Origin: Streptomyces sp. ADI96-02
GTDB taxonomy: Bacteria > Actinomycetota > Actinomycetes > Streptomycetales > Streptomycetaceae
Assembly: GCF_003846185.1 (NCBI RefSeq)
Contig: NZ_ML123034.1
Coordinates: 1,089,726-1,153,725 of the forward strand
Direction of reading: 5' to 3'
DNA: 64,000 nucleotides
In this document: one piece after another, positions 16,938 through 25,416 of the stretch
How the letters are laid out: every line of letters starts with the position of its first letter
Numbering within the stretch: the stretch's first letter is position 1
Notes under the pieces: model-generated
Told to the model about the DNA's origin: nothing
The model's input: only the letters and a program-made list of their open reading frames with translations
The model's database searches: none
Made by a program: the position numbers and the translations under genes

Positions 16938-19900
16938 TCACACCGACATCGGCTCCAGTTCGCGCCGGAAGCGGGCCTCGGTCCGCGCTATGCGGGTGAG
17001 CGGGTGGTCGTCGCCGAGCTGCCGCGACAGTTCGAGGACGAGCTCCGACCGCAGCTGCACGGCCTCCTCCTCGCGCCCCATCGCGTCGAGCGTGACCGCC
17101 ATGTTGGAGATCATCGCCAGCGTCTCCGGATGGTGTGCGCCGAGCGCGTCGCGGAACTGCCCGGCCAGCCGCTGCTCGGTCTCCAGCACGATGCCCAGCT
17201 CGCCCCGGTCCGCGGTGGCACTGGCCAGGTTCATCACGCAGAACAGGGTGTTAGGGTGGTCGCGGCCGAACGCCTCCCGCATCGAGGCGACCACCTGCGT
17301 GAGCGTCCGCTCCGCCTGCTCCGGCTCGCCGGCCCCCGACAGGTAGACGCCGAGGTTGTTCAGGGCGGCCAGGGTGTACGGGTGCTTCTCCCCCGGCACC
17401 TTCATGTACTGGTCGACGACCTCCTGGGCCGTGCTCCGCGCCTCGGCGGTCTCCCCCGCCGCGTACAGGTCGGCGGCCAGGTTGAGGTCGCAGGCCAGTG
17501 AATCCGGGTTGGCGATGGTGTACTTCGCCCGGTAGCGCGCGCGGGTCGCCACCGTCAGCCGGCGGGCGTCCTCCAGCCGTCCGGCCCGGCGCAGCGACAC
17601 CGCGAGGCTCTTCGCCGCGCTCAGCGTGGCGGGGAAGCTCCGGCCCATGGTCTGCTTGAAGCTGTCGTAGGCGCGGCTCAGCAGGGTCACCGAGTCCTCG
17701 TAGCGGCCGACCTCGCGCAGGTCGCGGCCCAGGTTCATGGCGGAGGACAGGCTGTTGGGGTGCTCCGGGCCGAGCACCTGCGAGCGCAGGTCGTAGACCT
17801 CCTGGTCGATCTCCCGGGCGCGGGCGTACTGGCCGACGCTGCGCAGGTTCAGCGCCAGGTTGTTGGCGGCGGCCAGGGTGCGGGGATGCGAGTCGTGGAA
17901 GATCTGGCTGAAGCCCTCGTGGGCCTCGGTGGCCATCTCGATCGCGGTGCCGTAGTCGCCGAGCAGGCCGAGGTCGATGGCGAGGCTGCTGGTGGTCATG
18001 TAGGTGTGCGGGTGCTCCGGGCCCAGCACCTCCCGCTGCCGCTCGAGCGTGAACTCGTCCAGCTCCTTGGCCTCCACGTACCGGCCGCGGGTGCGCAGGA
18101 TGTTGGAGAGGTGGAAGCAGAGGTAGAGGTACTGGAGGTCGCGTTCGCCCAGCTTCTCCAGCCACACCTCCCGCAGGTCGTCGCCGAGCGTGGCGGCCGT
18201 CCGCACGTCTCCGCGCTTCCACAGGTAGCGCACCCGGTCGATCAGCAGCCTGCGCGTCTCCGGCTCCTTGCAGTGGCGCGCCTCGGACGGACCGAGGTGC
18301 GGCCAGATGGTGGCGAACCGCGGCCAGGTCTCGGGGTTGTCGATCGGCTCGTCCCCGTCGGGCCGGGCCCCGGCGAGGATGCGGTGCACGACGTGCCGGG
18401 CGTCGCGCTGCTCCTCCTCGCTGAGCTGGGCCTTGATCACCGCCTGTACGAGGCGGTGCACCTGGACGGAGTTGGAGACCTGGTCGACCTTGGCGAGGGC
18501 GAAGCGGCCGATCTCCCGGATGACCCGGCCCAGCACCAGCTTCTCCTGGAGCGAGGCGTCGTACGGCTTCAGCGCCGCGATCATCTCCTTGCTGTAGAGG
18601 AGGTTCGCGGAGATCGGCTCGGGCGCGAAGAAGGCGCAGAGCTGGAGCAGCCGCACGGCCGCGGGCGAGCGCTCCCTGAGCCGGGCGATGGAGATGTTCC
18701 ACGTCGCGGCGACCGGCTCCGGGTAGCCCGGAGGCTGGTTGAGGGCGAGCACCTGGGGTGCCTGCTGGGCCAGTTGCTCCAGGTAGGCGTCGATCGGGGT
18801 GGCGGTCTCGGCGATCCAGGCGGCGGCCTGTTCCACGGCCAGCGGCAGGTCGCCGACGGCGACGGCGACCTGGTCGGCGTCCGCCGCGCTGAGCCCCGGG
18901 GCGCGGCGCTGGAGGTGTTCGACGGACTCCTCCCGCAGGAAGACGTCCACCGGCAGGGCGTCGCCGTGCTGGGACCAGCTCTGGTTGCGGGAGGTCACCA
19001 GGATGTGGCCGGAGCCGCCCTGCGGGAAGTAGCGGCGCAGTTGCTCGGGGTCGTCCGCGTTGTCGAAGACCAGCAGCCAGCGGTCCGAGGGGACGCCGCG
19101 CCGCAGCAGGTCGACGGCCTCCTTCGAGGCCGCCGCCATGTCGTCGCCGCCCTGGGCGCCGAGGCGGACGGCCAGTTCCGCGAGCGAGGCGACCACGTCG
19201 TCGGTCTGCTCGGAGGAGATCCACCAGACCAGGTCGTAGTCGGCCATGAAGCGGTGCACGTACTCCAGCGCGACCTGGGTCTTGCCGACGCCGCCGAGTC
19301 CGTAGAGCGTCTGCGGCTGCGGCAGCACGACGGCCATGCCGCCGCCGAGCTGGTCGCGCATCCGCTCCAGCACCGTCGAGCGGCCGGTGAAGCCGGGGTT
19401 GCGGGGCGGCGCGTTCCAGATCCGGGGCACGGTGCCGGGGAAGCGGGGCCCCGGGGAGACCCCGTCGGCCACCTGCACGGGGCGGTCCAGGGCGCGCATC
19501 AGCGCGGTGGTGGCGTGCACCTCGTCCAGCCGGAAGAGGTCGACCGGGTTGCGGTCGATGTAGGGGGCCGTCAGGCGCACGTCCCCGACCCGCAGGGGCA
19601 GCAGGTGGCGCCGGCCGCCGCCGGGGTCCTCCGCGACGGCCCGGTTCCACACGTCCACCGCGCGCTGCGACTTGAGGTAGGCGCCGGAGAGCAGGACGAC
19701 GGTGCGCGCCGCGTTCTCGGCGGTCACCGCGGTCGGCTCCGGCTCGTCCCGCCCAGCAAAGACGTCGCGCGGGACCACCCGGAAGCCGGCCCGGGTGAGG
19801 ACCGATTCGACCCAGTCGGCCCACATCCGGTTCTCCGCCACGTAACTGAGGAAGAGGTCGGCGGGCAGGGCGGGCCTGCGCCGGGTGAAGGCGTCGCGGA

Positions 19901-20873
19901 TGCGCAGCCGCACCTCCTCGCCGATCGGCGGCATCGAGGTGATCTCGCGGTCCGTGATGACCGCGGCGAGCCGTTCGAAGGCGGAGAGCAGCGAGTTGGT
20001 GAGCCCGGCCTCGTCCCCGAAGGTGGCGAGCGTCTCCTCGTAGGCGTAGTAGGGGCGGTACGGGATCTCCACCGCGCCCCAGTAGGCGGTGAGTTCGTCG
20101 CCGGACAGCTCGCGCGGGATCCGGTCGAACTTGAGCCGGGCCAGAGCGCGTCCGGCGTCCGCCTTCTCCTTCTCCCCCTCGTCGATGCGCATGGGGACGG
20201 GGAAGATGGAGATGGGCCGCCCCGTGTAGCGCTCGGCGATCTGGCGGGCGACGGCGGCGGCCCCGTCGATGGACTGGTCGCTGAGGGTGAAGCAGTCGAC
20301 GAGTACGTCGGGCAGGTGGACGGTGCAGATGTCGGCGATGTCGCTGAGGCCGGTGCGGCTGTCGATGAGGACGTAGTCGTAGTTGGCCTTCATGTCGTCG
20401 CGCAGCGCGTCGAAGAAGTGGCCGCCGCCGAGCCGGTCGTAGAAGTTGTCCCAGTCGAAGGTGGACACGGTCGCGGAGTACTCGCGGTTCTGCCGGCCGG
20501 CCGAGACGAAGTCCAGCGTGCCGCCGCGCGGGAACTCCCAGCCGAGCGCCTCCGGGGTCAGGGAGACGGCGTGCGGCTGGATGCGCGCGTAGTCGCGGTG
20601 CCAGTCGTCGGCGCGCCGGGCGGGGCTGGTCGCGGCCCAGGCGTACTCGGTGATCAGGTCGATCACGCCGGTGGTGGCGCCGAGGGTGGCGGGATCGAGG
20701 AAGGGGTGGAAGAACCGGTGGAGGCCGGGCGCCTCCAGGTCCCAGTCGACGGCCAGCACCCGCTTGCCGTTGGCCGCCAGGATCCAGGCGGTGTTGGCCA
20801 GGGCCATGGTGCGCCCCGTGCCGCCCTTGTACGAGTAGAAAGTGACGATGCGCCCGTCACGACCGGCACTCAT
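16938..20873 (-). CDS. fxsT: FxSxx-COOH system multidomain protein FxsT: ParA-like ATPase + TIR-like + NB-ARC + TPR
   Basis: 1311-residue protein with four modules. Residues 8-310 are a ParA/MinD-like ATPase with a variant P-loop KGGTGRT (16-22; Arg in place of the P-loop Lys) and VDWDLEAPG and VLIDSRTG switch motifs. Residues 336-450 are TIR-like (LPADLFLSYVAENRMWADWV; AVDVWNRAVAED). Residues 480-800 are an NB-ARC/STAND ATPase with Walker A GLGGVGKT (525-532) and LLVFDNADD. Residues 860-1300 are about ten TPRs, several with the LGPEHP-type linker. The ATG overlaps the fxsC stop (ATGA). This is the architecture of the TPR protein of FxSxx-COOH RiPP systems. I infer sensing/signalling; no biochemical role is proven. 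Confidence 0.88.
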   Translation of the reverse strand: MSAGRDGRIVTFYSYKGGTGRTMALANTAWILAANGKRVLAVDWDLEAPGLHRFFHPFLDPATLGATTGVIDLITEYAWAATSPARRADDWHRDYARIQPHAVSLTPEALGWEFPRGGTLDFVSAGRQNREYSATVSTFDWDNFYDRLGGGHFFDALRDDMKANYDYVLIDSRTGLSDIADICTVHLPDVLVDCFTLSDQSIDGAAAVARQIAERYTGRPISIFPVPMRIDEGEKEKADAGRALARLKFDRIPRELSGDELTAYWGAVEIPYRPYYAYEETLATFGDEAGLTNSLLSAFERLAAVITDREITSMPPIGEEVRLRIRDAFTRRRPALPADLFLSYVAENRMWADWVESVLTRAGFRVVPRDVFAGRDEPEPTAVTAENAARTVVLLSGAYLKSQRAVDVWNRAVAEDPGGGRRHLLPLRVGDVRLTAPYIDRNPVDLFRLDEVHATTALMRALDRPVQVADGVSPGPRFPGTVPRIWNAPPRNPGFTGRSTVLERMRDQLGGGMAVVLPQPQTLYGLGGVGKTQVALEYVHRFMADYDLVWWISSEQTDDVVASLAELAVRLGAQGGDDMAAASKEAVDLLRRGVPSDRWLLVFDNADDPEQLRRYFPQGGSGHILVTSRNQSWSQHGDALPVDVFLREESVEHLQRRAPGLSAADADQVAVAVGDLPLAVEQAAAWIAETATPIDAYLEQLAQQAPQVLALNQPPGYPEPVAATWNISIARLRERSPAAVRLLQLCAFFAPEPISANLLYSKEMIAALKPYDASLQEKLVLGRVIREIGRFALAKVDQVSNSVQVHRLVQAVIKAQLSEEEQRDARHVVHRILAGARPDGDEPIDNPETWPRFATIWPHLGPSEARHCKEPETRRLLIDRVRYLWKRGDVRTAATLGDDLREVWLEKLGERDLQYLYLCFHLSNILRTRGRYVEAKELDEFTLERQREVLGPEHPHTYMTTSSLAIDLGLLGDYGTAIEMATEAHEGFSQIFHDSHPRTLAAANNLALNLRSVGQYARAREIDQEVYDLRSQVLGPEHPNSLSSAMNLGRDLREVGRYEDSVTLLSRAYDSFKQTMGRSFPATLSAAKSLAVSLRRAGRLEDARRLTVATRARYRAKYTIANPDSLACDLNLAADLYAAGETAEARSTAQEVVDQYMKVPGEKHPYTLAALNNLGVYLSGAGEPEQAERTLTQVVASMREAFGRDHPNTLFCVMNLASATADRGELGIVLETEQRLAGQFRDALGAHHPETLAMISNMAVTLDAMGREEEAVQLRSELVLELSRQLGDDHPLTRIARTEARFRRELEPMSV

Positions 20874-22192
20874 AGGTCCTCCGCTTCCGTCGCAGGGTCG
20901 TGCGGGTCGGGGGTGTAGCTGGTGCCGCCCATGCCCATGGGGCCGGTGAGCCGGGTCCGTTCGCCGGAGCCTGACCCGGAGCCCGGCGGGTAGGCCGTGG
21001 CGTGTCTGAGGTACTGCTGGGCGGCGACCTCGACGACCTGGGGCAGGATCTGGCCGAACGCCTCCATGGTGGGCACCCCCTTGGCCGCGACGCGGCAGAA
21101 GGCCCGGCCCTGGCTCATCTTGACCGGCATGGTCGCGTCGAGCTTCTCGGTCAGCTCGGCCTCGGCGGCCCGGCTCTGGTGGTCGTCCCGGCTCCACGGG
21201 ACGACCATGGTCACCCAGGGCCGGTCCGCCGTGTCGAAGGCGGCGAGCCTGCGGCGGCGGTCCTCGTCCTGGAGGGCCCAGCGGTCGACGAGCAGGATCT
21301 CGGGGGTGCTGGGCGGGGCCTTGCCCTCATTCTGGCCCGGCTCCTCGTCGAACGAGGTGATGTGTGCCTGGTAGTTGAGCGAGCGCACCAGCTCCTCGGC
21401 GACGTAGGCCAAGGGGCGGGCGGCGGCCGGATGGTAGGGGTTCCAGTCCTGCGGATGGTCGCCGTAGTACGCGCTGTCGCGGCCCTCGGGCAGGTCGTGG
21501 CGGGTGGGTGCGGCGACGGTGATCTGCATGGGCCGCGGGGCGCCGACGCCGCTGCTCCGGGAGCCGAAGGCGCTGGGCGCGAGGCGGTAGTCGACGGGCC
21601 GGCCGGTGTCGATGCGTACGGTGTCGGCGACGCTGACGATGCGCTTGGCCAACTCGTAGACGGCCCGTTCGTACTCCTGGGCGAAGAGGCGGAGCTTGAT
21701 CAGGCCGTAGAGGCCGTCGGTGACGTACCGCTCGCCGAGGTCGCGGTGGTTGAACTGCAACCGCTCGGCCGATCCCGGCAGTTGGCTCGGTGGCACCGGC
21801 ACCCACAGGGCCGGGACGATCGCCTCGGCGCTCTGGTTGGAGCGGGCCCGGTGGTGGATGGCGCGCTGCTCGAACGCGTGCCACTCCTTGCCGCACATCT
21901 CGCTGGCGAAATACCGCGGTGAGAACAGCGGAACGAAGACGCGGCAGGTGGCGAGCACCTCGCCGAGCCGTTCCGACCAGCCCTCACCCGAGCGTATCTC
22001 CCGGTCCATGAAGCCCGCGGAGGCGCTCGCGGGCAGATCGGTCATGGCCATCACATGGCCGCAGAGGTCCTGGAAAAGCCGTTCGACCCACATATCGGGG
22101 TCCGTTCCGTTGCCGTACCCCGGAGTGTGGGCGTAACTCAGAAAGAAGTACGGCCGATGGTCCGCCGCTCGCTGCTGCGTCGATGCGTGCAC
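20870..22192 (-). CDS. fxsC: TIR-like protein FxsC of the FxSxx-COOH system
   Basis: 440 residues. The N-terminus is TIR-like (HRPYFFLSYAHTP, then FMDREIRSGEGW, FVPLFSPRYFASEMC) with a Glu in CGKEWHAFEQR at the place of the NADase glutamate of TIR enzymes. Residues 210-400 form a second alpha/beta region, with a Gly/Ser-rich tail. FxsC proteins occur next to the radical SAM maturase in FxSxx-COOH loci. GTG 22192 is chosen because GGACGGGGG precedes it and the upstream codons are GC3-poor; ATG 22222 is the alternative. The stop overlaps the fxsT start. Whether it cleaves NAD is unknown. Confidence 0.85.
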   Translation of the reverse strand: MHASTQQRAADHRPYFFLSYAHTPGYGNGTDPDMWVERLFQDLCGHVMAMTDLPASASAGFMDREIRSGEGWSERLGEVLATCRVFVPLFSPRYFASEMCGKEWHAFEQRAIHHRARSNQSAEAIVPALWVPVPPSQLPGSAERLQFNHRDLGERYVTDGLYGLIKLRLFAQEYERAVYELAKRIVSVADTVRIDTGRPVDYRLAPSAFGSRSSGVGAPRPMQITVAAPTRHDLPEGRDSAYYGDHPQDWNPYHPAAARPLAYVAEELVRSLNYQAHITSFDEEPGQNEGKAPPSTPEILLVDRWALQDEDRRRRLAAFDTADRPWVTMVVPWSRDDHQSRAAEAELTEKLDATMPVKMSQGRAFCRVAAKGVPTMEAFGQILPQVVEVAAQQYLRHATAYPPGSGSGSGERTRLTGPMGMGGTSYTPDPHDPATEAEDL

Positions 22193-22324
22193 ACGACCCC
22201 CGTCCTGTGTGAGCACTCGCATCCGAGGAGTGGGAAAGGGACGCGAGCGAATTCATCATTCCGGAGCGCACCGCGCTCCACCCCCCTGCCGTTCGGTCAT
22301 TGAACGCTTCTTTTCGGTCATCCG

Positions 22325-24607
22325 TCAGGATGTTCGACGAGTGGCCCGCGAGATCGGAACGGTCTTACCACCGTTCCTCCCAGTTGTCCCGTGTGTGCCG
22401 CTGATCTCCTTGCGGAGAAGGGCGAGCAGTTGCTTTCCGTCGACGGTCGGTTCGGCGGCCTTCTCGATCATGTCGAGCGCTTCGGGCACCCCGGCGAGAA
22501 AGCGCGGTTCGAAGAGGCCGAGCCCCGCCCTTTCGAATGTCTCGGAGAGGAGACGGGAAAACGGAACGCTTTCGTCCTGCCAGGGCGCCCGGTGGCGCCA
22601 GGCGCCGTCCGAGGCGTAGAGATCCGTCACCTCGGTGAGCGCCTTCAGTTTCGCCCGCCGGAATCCGCTCAGCAGCCCCAGCGCCAGCTCCCGCGCGTCG
22701 GCCGTCAGCACCGCCCCGAGCCCGCCGTACCCGTGCCGGCCCGGTCCGGCCGGACCGGAGGCGAGCGGGGTCAGGGTGGTGATCGCCGCCGCCTCGGCTG
22801 CCTGTACCGGCACGGCGTCCTCCAGCAGCGCCCAGGCGTCGGCGAGCCCCCGCGCCCAGGCGTCGGCCTCGGCCGGGCCGAGCCGTTCGGCCGCGGCCGT
22901 GCCGAAGCAGTCGCGGTGGGGATCGAGGTCGTCGAGGACGGGTCCGGCGGCGGGAGCGGGGCGCAGCGCGCGCACCGGCCGCCAGCGCGGACCGTCGGCG
23001 GGGCCCGGCACGACGCGCAGGTCGGCGGCGCCCTCCCGGCGGACCAGGAGCACCCCGCCGGCGGTGCGCACCACCGCCGTACCCTCCTCGCCGGGGCCGG
23101 CGATCCGCGCCTCGCCGAGCGTGGGCAGGTACACGCGGCCGTCCCGGTAGGTCACCGGCACCGACAGGTCGAGCCCGGCGCGCACGGCGGCGGCGGCGAC
23201 CGACACGGCGAGCCGCTCGGTCGGCAGCCCGGCCGGGTCCCGGCCGTCCCTCAGCGCGCGCAGCGTGTCGAGCAGCCAGGTGCGGGTGTACGGGTGCGCG
23301 AGCACGGCGTCCAGCGCCCGCGCGCCCCCGGCGCTCCCCTCCAGTTCGCCGGCCAGCCGCCAGGACGCGTCCCAGACCTCCGAGCCCCGTCCGCCGAGTT
23401 CGTGGTGGAGGGCCGCGAGGAGGGTGCGCGTCAGGTCCTGCTGCGCCGCGGCCAGTTCGGACGGCGCGCGTACGGCGGGCGACTCGGTGGCCGCGGCCGT
23501 GCGGTCCTCGATGCCCCGCACCAGGGCGGCCAGGTCCTCGCAGTAGACGGACGGGTTGTCGAAGCCGTCGGCGGCGCGGTAGCGGTGGGTGTAGAGGCCG
23601 CCGCCGCACGAACGTACGACGGGGCAGCGGCGGCAGGTCCCGCTGACCCCGGCCAGACCGAGCTGGCGTGCGCGGACCCCGGGGTGGGCGGCGACCTCGT
23701 CGAAACTGTTCCGGAAGACGTCGAAGCCGGTCGAGGCGGCGCCCTCGTAGGCGCTCTTGAGCGAGTCGACCTGTTCCAGCTGCCCGTCGGTCTCGATCAC
23801 GACGAGGTCGGTGGGCGCCAGGCCCAGCGACTCGGTGAGGCCGGGGCCGCCGCCGAGGGTGGAGAGCACCGAGGAGAAGAGCCGGACGGGCACGGGGCGG
23901 CCCTGCTCCGTCCAGCGGTCGAAGACCGCCAGGAGCCAGTCGGCGTACGCGGTGGCCGATCCCTCCGGCCGCGGCGGCGGCTCGTCCCAGGTGGCGTGCG
24001 GCAGCAGGAAGTCCACGAGAGGCGGCTTCAGCCCGGCGAGGGCGTCGTGCACCGCGACCGGGTCGTTGCGGACGTCGACCGTGCAGAGCAGGCCGAGGTC
24101 GAGGTGGCGGTAGCGCTCCTGGTGGAGCAGGTCGACGGCCCGCAGGACGAGCGGGTGGCTGGTGCGTCCGTCGGCGAAGCGCCGGTGCCGGTCGTTGGCC
24201 GCCCGGTCGCCGTCCAGCGAGATGCCGACCCGGACGCCGAACTCGTCGAACAGGTCGAGGTAGCGGGGGCTGAGCTGGACGCCGTTGGTGTGGATCCTCA
24301 GGTCCAGCTCAGCGATGCCGTCGAGTGCCGAGCCGAGCTCCTCGCAGACCCGTCGCAGCCGCGCGGGCCCCGCCAGGAGCGGTTCCCCGCCGTGCAGGAT
24401 CACTGTGAGGGAGGGAAGCGCATGCGTGGCCGCATGCTCGGCCAGGCGTCGGGAAGTCCAGGAAATCGCTTCGTCGGAGATGGTCCTGGGGCGGGTGCGC
24501 CAGCTCTGATCCGCGTGTTCGTAGACATAGCAGTGGTCGCAGGCCAGATCGCACCTGCTGTGCACCTTGAGAACGAATTCACGGAAGGGGACCAGGGGTC
24601 CTGTCAT
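22325..24607 (-). CDS. fxsBH: radical SAM/SPASM peptide maturase FxsB with degenerate hydroxylase extension (FxsBH form)
   Basis: 760-residue enzyme. The N-terminal radical SAM domain carries the 4Fe-4S motif CDLACDHC (Cys19, 23, 26), the ILHGGEPLL loop, and a SPASM cysteine cluster near 345-380 (TCRRCPVVRSCGGG, VYCEDL). The remaining 370 residues match the extension of the FxsBH form, related to HExxH peptide beta-hydroxylases. The region that would carry HExxH reads LLSGFRRAKLKAL, so it lacks the metal-binding histidines and is probably inactive. Family enzymes make a three-residue cyclophane by joining an aromatic ring to a beta-carbon. Start ATG 24607 is 42 bases after the fxsA stop. Confidence 0.93.
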   Translation of the reverse strand: MTGPLVPFREFVLKVHSRCDLACDHCYVYEHADQSWRTRPRTISDEAISWTSRRLAEHAATHALPSLTVILHGGEPLLAGPARLRRVCEELGSALDGIAELDLRIHTNGVQLSPRYLDLFDEFGVRVGISLDGDRAANDRHRRFADGRTSHPLVLRAVDLLHQERYRHLDLGLLCTVDVRNDPVAVHDALAGLKPPLVDFLLPHATWDEPPPRPEGSATAYADWLLAVFDRWTEQGRPVPVRLFSSVLSTLGGGPGLTESLGLAPTDLVVIETDGQLEQVDSLKSAYEGAASTGFDVFRNSFDEVAAHPGVRARQLGLAGVSGTCRRCPVVRSCGGGLYTHRYRAADGFDNPSVYCEDLAALVRGIEDRTAAATESPAVRAPSELAAAQQDLTRTLLAALHHELGGRGSEVWDASWRLAGELEGSAGGARALDAVLAHPYTRTWLLDTLRALRDGRDPAGLPTERLAVSVAAAAVRAGLDLSVPVTYRDGRVYLPTLGEARIAGPGEEGTAVVRTAGGVLLVRREGAADLRVVPGPADGPRWRPVRALRPAPAAGPVLDDLDPHRDCFGTAAAERLGPAEADAWARGLADAWALLEDAVPVQAAEAAAITTLTPLASGPAGPGRHGYGGLGAVLTADARELALGLLSGFRRAKLKALTEVTDLYASDGAWRHRAPWQDESVPFSRLLSETFERAGLGLFEPRFLAGVPEALDMIEKAAEPTVDGKQLLALLRKEISGTHGTTGRNGGKTVPISRATRRTS

Positions 24608-24649
24608 TCCGTCATTCTAAGGGCTGTCCCCAGCTCCCGGTGGGCCCGT

Positions 24650-24814
24650 TCAGAGAGCCGAACTGAAGGTGGAGATCCGGGTGGAGCGGCCTGGTGAGGC
24701 GTCGATGACACGGCCGAGCTTCCTGGCGGCTTCGGCGCTGCGGGCGTCGGTCGCGGCGAGGGTCGTGCGAGTCTTCGCGTTGGCGAAGGCGGGGGTGGTT
24801 CCGTAGGTCTTCAC
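24650..24814 (-). CDS. fxsA: FxSxx-COOH RiPP precursor peptide FxsA (54 aa)
   Basis: Short minus-strand gene, GTG 24814 to TGA 24650. It begins VKTYGTTPAFANAKTRTTL and ends RSTRISTFSSAL, so the last five residues F-S-S-A-L fit the defining F-x-S-x-x-COOH signature. The likely cyclophane site is Phe50-Ser51-Ser52. GAGGA precedes the GTG by about 6 bases, and an in-frame stop nine codons upstream excludes a longer protein. It lies just before fxsBH, as expected for a maturase substrate. The leader is Ala/Thr/Arg-rich. The cross-link is inferred from characterised relatives; the mature product and export route are unknown. Confidence 0.9.
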   Translation of the reverse strand: MKTYGTTPAFANAKTRTTLAATDARSAEAARKLGRVIDASPGRSTRISTFSSAL

Positions 24815-24862
24815 GGCCGTCCTCGGGGGTCCTTGAGGGTCTCATTCCGGACAGGGGAAACG

Positions 24863-24896
24863 CTGCCGGTTTCTGCATAATTGCAGGGTCCGGCAG
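24863..24896. promoter_or_regulatory. 34-bp nested perfect palindrome upstream of fxsA
   Basis: Outer arms CTGCCGG / CCGGCAG and inner arms CTGCA / TGCAG, separated by 3-base steps around a TAAT centre. It ends 49 bases before the fxsA start codon and sits at the predicted transcription start. It is an operator candidate, or a hairpin at the very 5' end of the fxs transcript. Confidence 0.75.
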
Positions 24897-24900
24897 GCAG

Positions 24901-24906
24901 ACTTTA
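24901..24906 (-). promoter_or_regulatory. candidate -10 hexamer of the fxs operon
   Basis: TAAAGT on the minus strand fits TAnnnT. It would start transcription around 24894, inside the first arm of the palindrome. The -35 position (GTGTGG, 17 bases upstream) is poor, so this is tentative. Confidence 0.4.
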
Positions 24907-25416
24907 CTCCCATCCCGACCCTGCCACACGTCGGCGGACAAGCCTTCCCTCCTCGTTTCGAAAGCCGAAACCCGGCCCCGCACCCCGGTCGGGTCAAGCG
25001 GAAATGAACCGGTCGCGGAATGGCGCGCGGGATAGCCGCTGGTGAGCCGGACGACGGGACCGGAACGGCCGCCTCCGGCCGCGCGCAGGGGCGACTTCAG
25101 GACGATCCCGGCGACGGCCGGAACGTGCGGCCGAACGGCTCACCGGACCCGATCGGTTCGCGGCGGGGCGGGTTCCCGGCGAGCGGACCGGTGCTCCTGG
25201 AGCCCCGCCGGCCGAGGCGGGGCCGGACCGTGTCCGCGCGCGGGCGCACGGCGTCCGCGCGGAGGGCCGGGGCGGTGTGGCCGAAGCCCGCCGGGCGGCC
25301 TCGCGCGGGCGGCGGGCGCTCTTGCCGCGCCCTGCCCCCGCCCCTACTCTCATGGCCCGGGCGGGACGGCGCCACGAGCGGCAGGCCCACACCGACAACT
25401 GCAGACGGGGGTGGCC
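24907..25416. other. 510-base divergent region between the fxs operon and the SLATT-like gene
   Basis: No gene is supported. The half near fxsA is relatively AT-rich; the half near the SLATT-like gene is extremely GC-rich, with open frames lacking ribosome binding sites. Promoters for both directions should be here, but I see no clear consensus for the plus-strand gene. Confidence 0.4.

Noticed and set aside
16938..20873. FxsT as a transcriptional regulator of the AfsR/SARP class
   Set aside because: NB-ARC and TPR parts are similar, but the N-terminus is a ParA-like ATPase plus TIR-like domain, with no DNA-binding domain.
17760..20918. 1052-codon plus-strand open frame
   Set aside because: Antisense shadow of fxsT; no recognisable domain.
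24612..24983. 123-codon minus frame overlapping fxsA
   Set aside because: Different frame from fxsA, no ribosome binding site, no domain; the FSSAL-ending frame explains the region better.
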